Positions 1 to 5,948 of a stretch of DNA of 6,398 nt are shown here, piece by piece. The stretch comes from Methylophilus sp. (GTDB lineage Bacteria > Pseudomonadota > Gammaproteobacteria > Burkholderiales > Methylophilaceae): positions 1 to 6,398 of the forward strand of contig JAIXZQ010000303.1 of assembly GCA_027489475.1 (NCBI GenBank). Reading direction: 5' to 3'. Positions within the stretch are counted from its first letter, which is position 1; each line of letters opens with the position of its first letter. The notes under the pieces are model-generated. The model was not told the DNA's origin. It made no database searches and saw only the letters and a list, made by a program, of their open reading frames with translations. Both the position numbers and the translations under genes were made by a program.

Positions 1-255
1 AGCGAAGCGACAACTCGGGCCCTTAAATTCGAAGAATGGTGGGACACGCCGCCGGAGGCAGTTTTCAAGCCACGTCAACGCGTCTCCCGAGACGGGCAAC
101 AAAGTCAGACGGGCAAGTCAGACCAAACGAGGACAAAAGCCATACTAAAGAATGCTGTGCAAAATGATCGTCGTAAAGAGGCGAGAGTAGGTTGTAATCA
201 AGACAGCGAGACCAACGACCAGACCAAATTCGGCTCTGTCTTCTATAGAAGCTGA
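1..255 (+). CDS. C-terminal 84 residues of an unrecognised protein (5' end outside window)
   Basis: Frame 1 stays open from the left edge to a TGA at 253-255, giving 84 residues with no start visible, so the gene begins upstream of the window. The first part contains a short motif, KFEEWWDTPPEAVFKPRQR, that looks like folded protein. The rest is very hydrophilic (Q, K, R, D, T, S) and looks like a disordered tail, including a short internal duplication at DNA level (GACGGGCAA at 91-99 and 108-116). I do not recognise the family. Because the neighbourhood is mobile-element-like, it could be the tail of a replication, transfer or recombination protein, but nothing in the fragment proves this. 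Its stop lies inside a hairpin shared with the convergent small frame on the other strand. An open run of 84 codons is suggestive but not decisive. Confidence 0.4.
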   Translation, partial: SEATTRALKFEEWWDTPPEAVFKPRQRVSRDGQQSQTGKSDQTRTKAILKNAVQNDRRKEARVGCNQDSETNDQTKFGSVFYRS

Positions 256-261
256 ATTTGG
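224..261. repeat. Inverted repeat (12-bp stem hairpin) straddling two convergent stop codons
   Basis: The arms CCAAATTCGGCT (224-235) and AGCTGAATTTGG (250-261) pair over 12 positions with one G-T wobble and a 14-base loop. The loop and right arm also contain a perfect 12-base palindrome, CTTCTATAGAAG (240-251). The TGA ending the left partial gene (253-255) and the TAG ending the convergent small frame (243-245) both fall inside it. Neither side has a T-run, so it is not a classical rho-independent terminator. It may still serve as a bidirectional 3'-end stabilising structure or a protein-binding dyad. Confidence 0.5.
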
Positions 262-536
262 AAGACCGAGACCAAGCACGTGTTCAATTGACTGAACCAA
301 TTCAAAGAACCGTTTCGATCATCGCTTACGGCCGCATCGACCGAGTCTAATGGCCCAAAAGAAAGGCTGCTCATGGCGTCTTCCTGCGAAGCAAAAGTAA
401 GAACTCCGATCAATGCATCTTGCAGCCTTTCATCCTGCCTGAGCAGCAAATTTGAGACGATGGCAGGGGCCAAACATGCAAACATTGCTGAGCTGTTACT
501 GCTGCTTACCGCCTCCTCGGAGCTTGCCCTGAACAA
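243..536 (-). CDS. Doubtful small hypothetical protein (97 residues from TTG, or 80 from ATG)
   Basis: An open frame on the reverse strand begins with TTG at 536 and has an internal ATG at 485-483. It ends with TAG at 245-243. From the ATG the product has a protein-like core (LAPAIVSNLLLRQDERLQDA) followed by an acidic and serine-rich C-terminal half. No Shine-Dalgarno sequence precedes either start, and I recognise no family. In its favour, its codons look natural and it ends inside the same hairpin as the convergent gene on the other strand, overlapping it by 13 bases. Against it are its shortness, weak start signals and a competing open frame on the + strand (373-624). It could also be the remnant of a longer decayed gene, since an in-frame stop (TGA, 551-549) lies just upstream of the TTG. 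Confidence 0.25.
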   Translation of the reverse strand: MFRASSEEAVSSSNSSAMFACLAPAIVSNLLLRQDERLQDALIGVLTFASQEDAMSSLSFGPLDSVDAAVSDDRNGSLNWFSQLNTCLVSVFQIQLL

Positions 537-594
537 AAGCAGACAGTTTCAAATGCGCCAAAGATTGCCGTGTTGCGCGGGCTGGATTTTTTGT

Positions 595-605
595 CGAAAG
601 CGGAC
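595..605 (+). repeat. 11-bp motif CGAAAGCGGAC, left copy of flanking inverted pair
   Basis: CGAAAGCGGAC here is matched exactly by its reverse complement, GTCCGCTTTCG, at 5949-5959. The two copies bracket the whole four-gene cassette in inverted orientation. Matching does not extend beyond 11 bases. Confidence 0.4.
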
Positions 606-709
606 ATTTGTAAGATGGCAATGAAAGTTATTTGACAGCAATTAGACCTCTCAAGGTTGCCTTAACTTTATGTTATTGCACTCACTTCTATTCGTTGTTA
701 GCTTCACGT

Positions 710-715
710 TATAAG
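710..715 (+). promoter_or_regulatory. Possible -10 box for the methyltransferase gene
   Basis: TATAAG matches five of six positions of the sigma-70 -10 consensus and would give a leader of roughly 50 bases before the ATG at 774. No good -35 lies 16-18 bases upstream (the sequence around 686-693 is poor), so this is a weak candidate based only on the -10 element. Confidence 0.25.
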
Positions 716-773
716 CGTCTTGGGCAGCTAGAGCCTTGGACGTGAGGCGGTTCATCTTAAGAGCAAAGTTCTG

Positions 774-2072
774 ATGTCGCAGATTTTCACATATAGCCGA
801 ACGGCCACTATTCACGACTGGCTAAATGGTCGCGAGCCTAAACATTTATCTACAAATGCGGGAACGCCGCTCGTTGCATTTCAATCATGGCGCGCTTTTA
901 AAGAAGCATTCGCCCCAGAATTAATTGGACAGGCGTTTGAAGAAACAGCAGCCGCGTTTGGTCGCCCGGTTCGCAATTGTATCGATCCATTCGGCGGCTC
1001 TGGAACGACGGCACTTGCTAGCCAGTTTTTGGGAGGCGCGCCGACAACGATTGAAGTTAATCCCTATCTTGCCGATCTTATCGAAGCGAAGTTAACAAGC
1101 TACGACGCTACTGCGCTGCTTGAAGACTATTCATACTTACTAAAACATTTAGAAGACGATTTCAGCGAGACACTTTTTCCCGGGGCGCCTGACACCTTTG
1201 TTGCCCCTGGTCGAAACGGAAGATTCCTTTTTAGCACTGATATAGCGCGACGACTTGCAGGACTTCGAAACTCGATAATGCAGATCCAAAACCTTTCCCA
1301 TAGGAGATTGTTTAGAGTTCTTTTAGCGCCAGTTTCATTAAGCATTAGCAACGTCGTGGTGAGTGGCAAAGGCCGCCGTTATCGGAAGAACTGGGAGCAA
1401 AGACAAGCAAACATCGACGATGTTTTAACGTTGTTCGATGCCGCATTTGTTCAAGCAATCTATGATATTCAACGTTTCCGTCATCGTAAGCACTTGGGAT
1501 ACAATTTGTTGCGTGGAGATGCTCGCCAGCTTACTCCGGACTCAGGGGATTACGATGTAGCAATTTTCTCGCCACCTTACCCAAATTCATTTGACTATAC
1601 TGATGTCTACAACGTTGAGCTTTGGGTTTGTGGCTATCTTGACGGATCTCACTCAAACCGCAGCTTAAGACTTCAAACTCTTCGCAGCCATGTCCAAGTC
1701 AAGCAAGATTATAAAGTCCTCGAGGTTGAATCAAAAATTCTTAAACGGGTCACTGCGGAATTAGAGCAAGTAAAGACAAGTCTTTGGCACAAAGACATTC
1801 CACGAATGGTTACTGCCTATTTCGGCGATATGCAGACGATACTTCAGAAGCTGCACGGTTCTTTAGTAGACGGAGGGAGAGCATATTTAGTAATCGGCGA
1901 TAGCCGGTATGCGGGGGTCCAAGTCCCAGTTGCGGAAATACTTGGAGAAATTGCAAGTAGCTTGGGTTTTAGCAAACTAGCCGATGAGCCATTCAGGTCA
2001 ATGCGGGCATCACCTCAACAAGGTGGGCGACTTGAGTTGGTTGAAACACTACTGACGCTACAAAGGCGCTGA
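774..2072 (+). CDS. Site-specific DNA methyltransferase, probably cytosine-N4 type (amino-methyltransferase)
   Basis: The 432-residue product carries the hallmarks of a SAM-dependent DNA amino-methyltransferase. The SAM-binding motif I is DPFGGSGTT (71-79), followed by an acidic motif II residue, E94, in TTIEVNPY. A GDAR segment (248-251) precedes the catalytic motif IV SPPY (266-269) within FSPPYPNSFDYTDVYNVELW, and a late strand GGRAYLVIGDSRYAG (367-381) completes the fold. Serine in motif IV favours N4-methylcytosine over N6-methyladenine, although exceptions exist. About 150 residues inserted between motifs II and III probably hold target recognition. The ATG at 774 is preferred: an AAGAG about 10 bases upstream is a weak ribosome site, and the frame is closed by TAG at 729-731 with no other ATG, GTG or TTG between. 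It converges on the nuclease gene of the opposite operon, with 3' ends overlapping by 15 bases. It plausibly protects host DNA. The sequence specificity cannot be read, and an orphan or regulatory role is possible. Confidence 0.85.
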   Translation: MSQIFTYSRTATIHDWLNGREPKHLSTNAGTPLVAFQSWRAFKEAFAPELIGQAFEETAAAFGRPVRNCIDPFGGSGTTALASQFLGGAPTTIEVNPYLADLIEAKLTSYDATALLEDYSYLLKHLEDDFSETLFPGAPDTFVAPGRNGRFLFSTDIARRLAGLRNSIMQIQNLSHRRLFRVLLAPVSLSISNVVVSGKGRRYRKNWEQRQANIDDVLTLFDAAFVQAIYDIQRFRHRKHLGYNLLRGDARQLTPDSGDYDVAIFSPPYPNSFDYTDVYNVELWVCGYLDGSHSNRSLRLQTLRSHVQVKQDYKVLEVESKILKRVTAELEQVKTSLWHKDIPRMVTAYFGDMQTILQKLHGSLVDGGRAYLVIGDSRYAGVQVPVAEILGEIASSLGFSKLADEPFRSMRASPQQGGRLELVETLLTLQRR

Positions 2073-3143
2073 AGAATTACTAGCGTTGTTCGACGCATTT
2101 CGTGCGGCTTTAGTGCTTCTGAAAAGGAACCACCGCCATAATTCCACTTTTTCTTTATGTGCTTGCATTTGAATATGCTGAAAGCACGCAGTATCCCCTT
2201 CGTCCTTTTCACGCATGTCGAAACAGCAAAGTGCCGAATTTCGTGCATTCTCTTGATTTCTATAAGCAATAGCCTGGCATAAGCCATCCTGGACACGCGT
2301 ACGGTTCGCGGTATCCGCGATGCGGTTGCCCGTCTCTGTACGGTCCGTGAGCGCTTTGAGTTCGAGGAGCCATTCGTTGACAACAACAAGCCCGCCTGAT
2401 GCGTCGGTTCTGCGAGCATAAACAAGCAGATCCGAGAAACCATCATCATTAAACTGCTCTGCTCTAACCTTGTGTTTGGTGAAGCGAGAGCGAAGATGTT
2501 GAATAATTTTGCCTTGGATTCGCTCTTCTGGTCGATGTGCTGGCCATCCTTTGGCCGGTTCGTTCCAAATCGCCTCTGAGTGGCCGTGCCTAGTTAACGC
2601 TGGCGTGACTAAAGACGTGGAATGGGCGTGGTCAAGACAAGCTTTGATCTCCTCCTTAGTTATCGCAGCATATGTAAGTTGCACAGCTTGCACTGCCTCG
2701 GGGTCTGCACAACCATTTGAATAAAATCGGCCAATAGGAGTGGTGGCGCGCCAATCCACAATCAAGGCCGGCAGAGCTCCCAAGCCAAGTTCATTGATCC
2801 GTGTAAACAGATTTGGTAGATCACTGAGATCGATATCGACACTATAAGCAGTTCCCAGAACAGGGTTTGAGAGCCATACATTATTGCAAATATTGTCATT
2901 TCCGGTCGCAAGAAGAGGGAATTCTGTGCCGCCACACTTTATAGCGTCCGTTTTCAAGGTATCGCTCTTTAAAAAAACCACGATACCGCCGTGCTCACCT
3001 TGTTCTTGGCGAAGTGTAATCAAAGCGGAGACATTTGAAAGAAAGCGTGCTTCTGGTGACGCCCCTGCATTATCTGGAAATGACTGCTCCCGAGCTGAAT
3101 CTTGAATTTCACGAAGGCTTATCCCGCCGAAAACCTCAACCAT
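2058..3143 (-). CDS. PD-(D/E)XK nuclease-like effector, third gene of the ABC-3C-like operon
   Basis: From the ATG at 3143 the product has 361 residues. The C-terminal third has a PD-(D/E)XK nuclease pattern: a helix with EE (207-208) in RPEERIQGKIIQHL, then GFSD (235-238) supplying the aspartate, then EWLLELKAL with E261-x-K263, then a QAIAY helix (Q290, Y294). Residues 1-190 form an unrecognised domain containing LPALIVDWR (124-132), and the tail after 345 is low-complexity (A, N, S). I chose 3143 over the ATG at 3170 because GGAGGG stands three bases upstream of it and because it gives an 8-base ATGGTTGA overlap with the preceding gene. By position it is the likely effector of the ATPase complex, cutting DNA. 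Effectors in this class more often place the nuclease at the N-terminus, so this layout is unusual. The catalytic residues are inferred from pattern only. Confidence 0.7.
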   Translation of the reverse strand: MVEVFGGISLREIQDSAREQSFPDNAGASPEARFLSNVSALITLRQEQGEHGGIVVFLKSDTLKTDAIKCGGTEFPLLATGNDNICNNVWLSNPVLGTAYSVDIDLSDLPNLFTRINELGLGALPALIVDWRATTPIGRFYSNGCADPEAVQAVQLTYAAITKEEIKACLDHAHSTSLVTPALTRHGHSEAIWNEPAKGWPAHRPEERIQGKIIQHLRSRFTKHKVRAEQFNDDGFSDLLVYARRTDASGGLVVVNEWLLELKALTDRTETGNRIADTANRTRVQDGLCQAIAYRNQENARNSALCCFDMREKDEGDTACFQHIQMQAHKEKVELWRWFLFRSTKAARNASNNASNSSAPL

Positions 3144-3792
3144 GTGCCCTCCGCTTAAGCAGACGTACATACATTACCAATTTTTCAGCCCGATCCAGTC
3201 GAACACCACTTGGCGCAAACCGTTGAAATGCTTGGGCTGCACTCAGACTTGGATTTACTGTTACCCTCGCAGCGTGCTCGCCAAAATCGACAACGCGCCC
3301 ATTCGCGACGGCGGGATTAGACCAAGAGGCATCTTGGATGGCGGCGTCATCGCGCAACCCGGGCTTAATCTCGACAAAAGCAAATGCCAGTTCATTGAGA
3401 AATCTCTCGGTAACTAGTTCGTCTGGGAGCGCTGAAATAGCCTGAAGGACTGGTCGTGCGGCAGTGCCGTTAACTCGATACGTCGCGTCTAGCCTTGTCG
3501 GATTCTCTGGGTCTGGCCCTAATGTTTCGACAACCAAGAGGCCGACACCGACACAAAGGTCAATCTCGTGTTCCAGGGCTGATGATCTCGGGCCATTCCG
3601 ATCTTTCAATATCGAGGATTCAAGTGGTTCAATATCCCATAATGGGCTTAACACATTAGCTAAATAAGCAAACGAATGAAGATCTCGATTAGAAATTGGC
3701 GTCGCACCAGCACGCTCTAGCGCTGCCACCAGTTGAACCAAGCGCGCTCTTGTCGAGAGATCACCTTTTGAATGAAACGAAGGTGTCATCAT
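3136..3792 (-). CDS. Small middle component of an ABC-3C (Lamassu-like) system
   Basis: The 218-residue protein lies between the SMC-like ATPase and the nuclease, the position of the adaptor (middle component, LmuC-like) in ABC-three-component systems. Residues 11-60 (ARLVQLVAALERAG, then ISNRDLHSFAYLANVLSPLW) and 66-90 (NGPRSSALEHEIDLCVGVGL) look like a helical, winged-helix-type region with a GP then D...GLL pattern that I associate with this family. No membrane segment or catalytic motif is seen. The start is the first of two tandem ATGs (3792 and 3789). It overlaps the ATPase stop in ATGA, and no good Shine-Dalgarno sequence is present, so translation is probably coupled to the ATPase. 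It is expected to bridge ATPase and nuclease. The family call rests mostly on context, since similarity at sequence level is faint. Confidence 0.6.
   Translation of the reverse strand: MMTPSFHSKGDLSTRARLVQLVAALERAGATPISNRDLHSFAYLANVLSPLWDIEPLESSILKDRNGPRSSALEHEIDLCVGVGLLVVETLGPDPENPTRLDATYRVNGTAARPVLQAISALPDELVTERFLNELAFAFVEIKPGLRDDAAIQDASWSNPAVANGRVVDFGEHAARVTVNPSLSAAQAFQRFAPSGVRLDRAEKLVMYVRLLKRRAHG
3147..3152 (-). promoter_or_regulatory. Strong Shine-Dalgarno GGAGGG that fixes the nuclease start
   Basis: On the reverse strand GGAGGG is followed by CAC and then the ATG at 3143-3141. The alternative in-frame ATG at 3170 lies upstream of this site and has no purine-rich sequence before it. 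The site lies inside the end of the middle-component gene, so the nuclease is translated both by coupling and by its own ribosome site. Confidence 0.6.
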
Positions 3793-5759
3793 TGGTCACG
3801 AGCCAAAATTTCATTGACCTTTTGCGTGTATTCAGGTCGGAGCTCTTTCAGAGCTTGAGTTGGTGTCGCTTCGTCAATCAAGTTCACCACCCTAGAGCGG
3901 CGATCCTTTAACTTGTAGTTTGAAAGCGCACGTGGAATGAATCCGCCTTCCACTATGTTGCACGCTAAGAGTACATTCGTTTGTGGTTGCTCCGAGAACG
4001 CAGCAAACAATTCACCGCCACGACCGGCAAAAACCGCATCTAAAGAACCCTCTGGGCCATCCACCACCAATGTTGCAGCACCACTGCCTATAACATCCAT
4101 AAGAACCATTCGAAATATGATATCCAAATACTCACGTTGCGACAGGGAAACTTGGCTGGCGGTTCGTCGAATGAACTGCCCGAAAGTTGCGCCTGAAGTC
4201 ATTTCTATTTCGAAGGCCGGGAATGCAAACGATTGACCGTAAAGGCCAATCTTGGCGTTACGTGGCGCATAAACCAACCTCACCTGCTCGGCGAAAAACG
4301 GGGCCGCACGTTGATAGAATGCGCCCTCCAATTTCTCTCGAACTTGCTCAACTGCTTGTGAAAGTTGCACTAATAGCTCGGCTATACTTTGCTCGGCCAC
4401 CTCGCGCTCAGAACGAAATAAGAGCACTTGATCCCTGAGGCTTTTAATTCGATCCTCTTCCCGATGAAGCTCGATACTTTCATCCGCAGGTAAATTCCTG
4501 CGGAGCACCCTTATATTATTTTGCTTCGTATCAATCGCTTGCCGGATCTTTGAAAGTTCAGCCAACAGGCCTGAAACTTCTTCGCTGGCTGCGTTATACT
4601 GTGCCTCAGAGACGGAGAGCTCATGCCTTGATTGCTCAAGCGTTTGAAATGAAACTTCTGCTTTGAGCTTCAAACTATCGGCGATGTCCACAACGCTGTC
4701 ATCATATTTGCGAGGACTGCCACAAACAACACATTGTTTTTTGTCAATGCGTTCTTGAATCTCAATTGCTGCCTTTGGAGCGCTTTGATCACAAGCGATG
4801 CAGAACTTCTCAGATAACAACTTCAAAAACAAATATTGCTCAGTAGGCCTAACTCCCGCAAAAGCCTGACGCAGTACTTCAAATTTAATTTTTTCATAAG
4901 ATTGCGCGTTGATGTCAACCTGATGCTCAACGCGCTTCAAGCGCAGGTTAGCATCTGATTGAGAAGATTGCGTGCTATCTAGCCTTTCAGTTAGTTCAGA
5001 CTCTCTCTTTGTTAACGCATCAAGTTCGCCTTGCTCTGACGCCATTCTAGCGCGAGTGTCGCTCGCCTTTACTTTTTTTGTTGTTTCGCTTTGACGTCGC
5101 TGCGAGATTTTGAACAGAATCGCATTTAAGTTACGCGCTGCACTGTCAGCAGACACGATTTCACCTTCCAGGCGACGCAGATCCGATGAGAGATTTGGCG
5201 TCATAATTGCTCGGAATAACTCAAATTGCGCCGCCACATCCCATATAAGCGGTTGTTTAGCCTCGAGATAGAACACAAGCTGGTCAAGGATTCTAACCAC
5301 GTCGTCAAACTTTGAAACGCCAATTAAGGAGCATATCAACTCGTGATATTCATTTTCGCCGCTTACTGAATATGACCCGTCTGGCGATGTCACCTTAACA
5401 GTTATAAGGCGCAAATTTGATAGGGACCGTTCGATTGTGACTGTAGCCGAGCCAACTCTAACAGTAACTCGTGCAGTAGCGGAGTTCGCCCCGCCTGCAA
5501 CTCTTACTGTAAACAAACTTCTATCAGCAGGTTGAAGGTCGTCACGCTCGCCAGCAAACCCCGCACTACGTGCTCTAACAGGTCCCGTGAGCATGTATCT
5601 GAGGATGAGTAGTAAGGTGCTCTTGCCAAGTCCATTTACGCCGAGAATGAGCCACGGCCCTTGACCAAGTTCTAAATCAATACCGTTCGACCCGTCCTTA
5701 CCTGGATACAAACCATAGTTGTCAATTGATATTCGCTCGAAATATGGAAACGCAATCAA
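3789..5759 (-). CDS. SMC/Rad50-like ABC ATPase with zinc module (ABC-3C/Lamassu-like sensor)
   Basis: The 656-residue protein has the split ABC ATPase layout of SMC, RecN and Rad50 relatives. The N-terminal lobe has Walker A GVNGLGKST (40-48) and a Q-loop-like DQLVFYLEAKQ (159-169). Two long charged coiled coils (about 191-300 and 360-475) flank a zinc-binding pair, CIAC (320-323) and CVVC (343-346). The C-terminal lobe has a diverged signature VSLSQREY (537-544), Walker B LVVDGPEGSLD (564-574) with D567 and catalytic E570, and a D-loop SLD. The usual switch histidine after LLAC appears to be replaced by asparagine. Length and order match ABC-3C/LmuB-type ATPases, which in known systems sense foreign DNA ends or replication structures and control a partner nuclease. 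The TTG start at 5759 is the only usual start codon before the in-frame TAA at 5801-5799. It heads the three-gene operon. A RecN or Rad50 housekeeping role is unlikely given the small size and neighbours. Confidence 0.8.
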   Translation of the reverse strand: MIAFPYFERISIDNYGLYPGKDGSNGIDLELGQGPWLILGVNGLGKSTLLLILRYMLTGPVRARSAGFAGERDDLQPADRSLFTVRVAGGANSATARVTVRVGSATVTIERSLSNLRLITVKVTSPDGSYSVSGENEYHELICSLIGVSKFDDVVRILDQLVFYLEAKQPLIWDVAAQFELFRAIMTPNLSSDLRRLEGEIVSADSAARNLNAILFKISQRRQSETTKKVKASDTRARMASEQGELDALTKRESELTERLDSTQSSQSDANLRLKRVEHQVDINAQSYEKIKFEVLRQAFAGVRPTEQYLFLKLLSEKFCIACDQSAPKAAIEIQERIDKKQCVVCGSPRKYDDSVVDIADSLKLKAEVSFQTLEQSRHELSVSEAQYNAASEEVSGLLAELSKIRQAIDTKQNNIRVLRRNLPADESIELHREEDRIKSLRDQVLLFRSEREVAEQSIAELLVQLSQAVEQVREKLEGAFYQRAAPFFAEQVRLVYAPRNAKIGLYGQSFAFPAFEIEMTSGATFGQFIRRTASQVSLSQREYLDIIFRMVLMDVIGSGAATLVVDGPEGSLDAVFAGRGGELFAAFSEQPQTNVLLACNIVEGGFIPRALSNYKLKDRRSRVVNLIDEATPTQALKELRPEYTQKVNEILARDQ

Positions 5760-5763
5760 AATA

Positions 5764-5770
5764 CCCCCCC
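5764..5770 (-). promoter_or_regulatory. G7 tract acting as probable ribosome site for the ATPase TTG start
   Basis: On the reverse strand seven consecutive G stand four bases before the TTG start. G-rich pairing with the anti-Shine-Dalgarno sequence is possible through a wobble, and no better ribosome site is present. A homopolymer of this kind can change length by slippage, which would alter the spacing to the start codon but not the reading frame. Confidence 0.4.
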
Positions 5771-5810
5771 AAGAATATCGACACTCAATTTGAATCTGTT
5801 AGGTAGCGAG

Positions 5811-5837
5811 CCTATAAAAATTGCCTCCTTAGCGCAA
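5811..5837 (-). promoter_or_regulatory. Weak promoter candidate for the ABC-3C operon
   Basis: On the reverse strand TTGCGC (5837-5832) and TATAGG (5816-5811) are separated by 15 bases, and TTGCCT (5842-5837) offers an alternative -35 at 20 bases. Both spacings are off the 17-base optimum, so this is only a possibility. Transcription would start about 45 bases before the TTG. The elements overlap a hairpin and T-tract. Confidence 0.2.
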
Positions 5838-5842
5838 GGCAA
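5816..5842 (-). terminator. Possible rho-independent terminator between ardC and the ATPase operon
   Basis: Read on the reverse strand, TTGCCT (5842-5837) and AGGCAA (5826-5821) form a 6-base stem with a 10-base loop that can partly pair further through CTT and AAG. TTTTT (5820-5816) follows directly. It would stop transcripts arriving from the ardC side. The stem is short and only moderately GC-rich, so it may be a weak terminator, an attenuator or chance. Confidence 0.35.
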
Positions 5843-5948
5843 AAGGACTCAACCTTCAACCTTCAGTCAGCATTGCGAGCAACTGCAGGCTTTGACACAA
5901 AGAACGATCAGACAGTAATCATCTTGGGAAATCCATTAGCGACTGTCC

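Larger units (their letters stand above)
537..773. other. Intergenic leader region before the methyltransferase gene
   Basis: No convincing gene is visible here. The stretch is AT-rich between about 600 and 720. It contains an isolated TTGACA at 632-637 with no -10 box at a suitable distance, a good -10-like TATAAG at 710-715 with a poor -35, and an 11-base motif (CGAAAGCGGAC, 595-605) that recurs inverted on the far side of the defence cassette. The frame of the methyltransferase gene is closed upstream by a TAG at 729-731, so the region cannot be an N-terminal extension of that gene beyond 732. Confidence 0.6.

Noticed and set aside
81..94. Dyad CGTCTC-CC-GAGACG as an operator
   Set aside because: It lies within the open frame at the left edge, far from any start, and short dyads of this size are common.
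373..624. + strand frame of 83 residues starting with ATG
   Set aside because: No ribosome site, unnatural cysteine- and serine-rich composition with an arginine-rich end, and overlap with a more protein-like frame on the opposite strand.
632..637. Perfect TTGACA as a -35 promoter element
   Set aside because: No -10-like hexamer lies 16-18 bases downstream (the sequence there is around GGTTGC), so it is probably chance.
2015..2449. - strand frame of 144 residues inside the nuclease region
   Set aside because: It is a different-frame reading of the nuclease gene with no ribosome site, while the nuclease frame has a recognisable catalytic pattern.
4722..4803. Rad50 zinc hook in the ATPase coiled coil
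   Set aside because: Rad50 has one CxxC per chain and dimerises through it. Here two CxxC pairs in one chain (C320/C323 and C343/C346) would form a zinc site within a single subunit.
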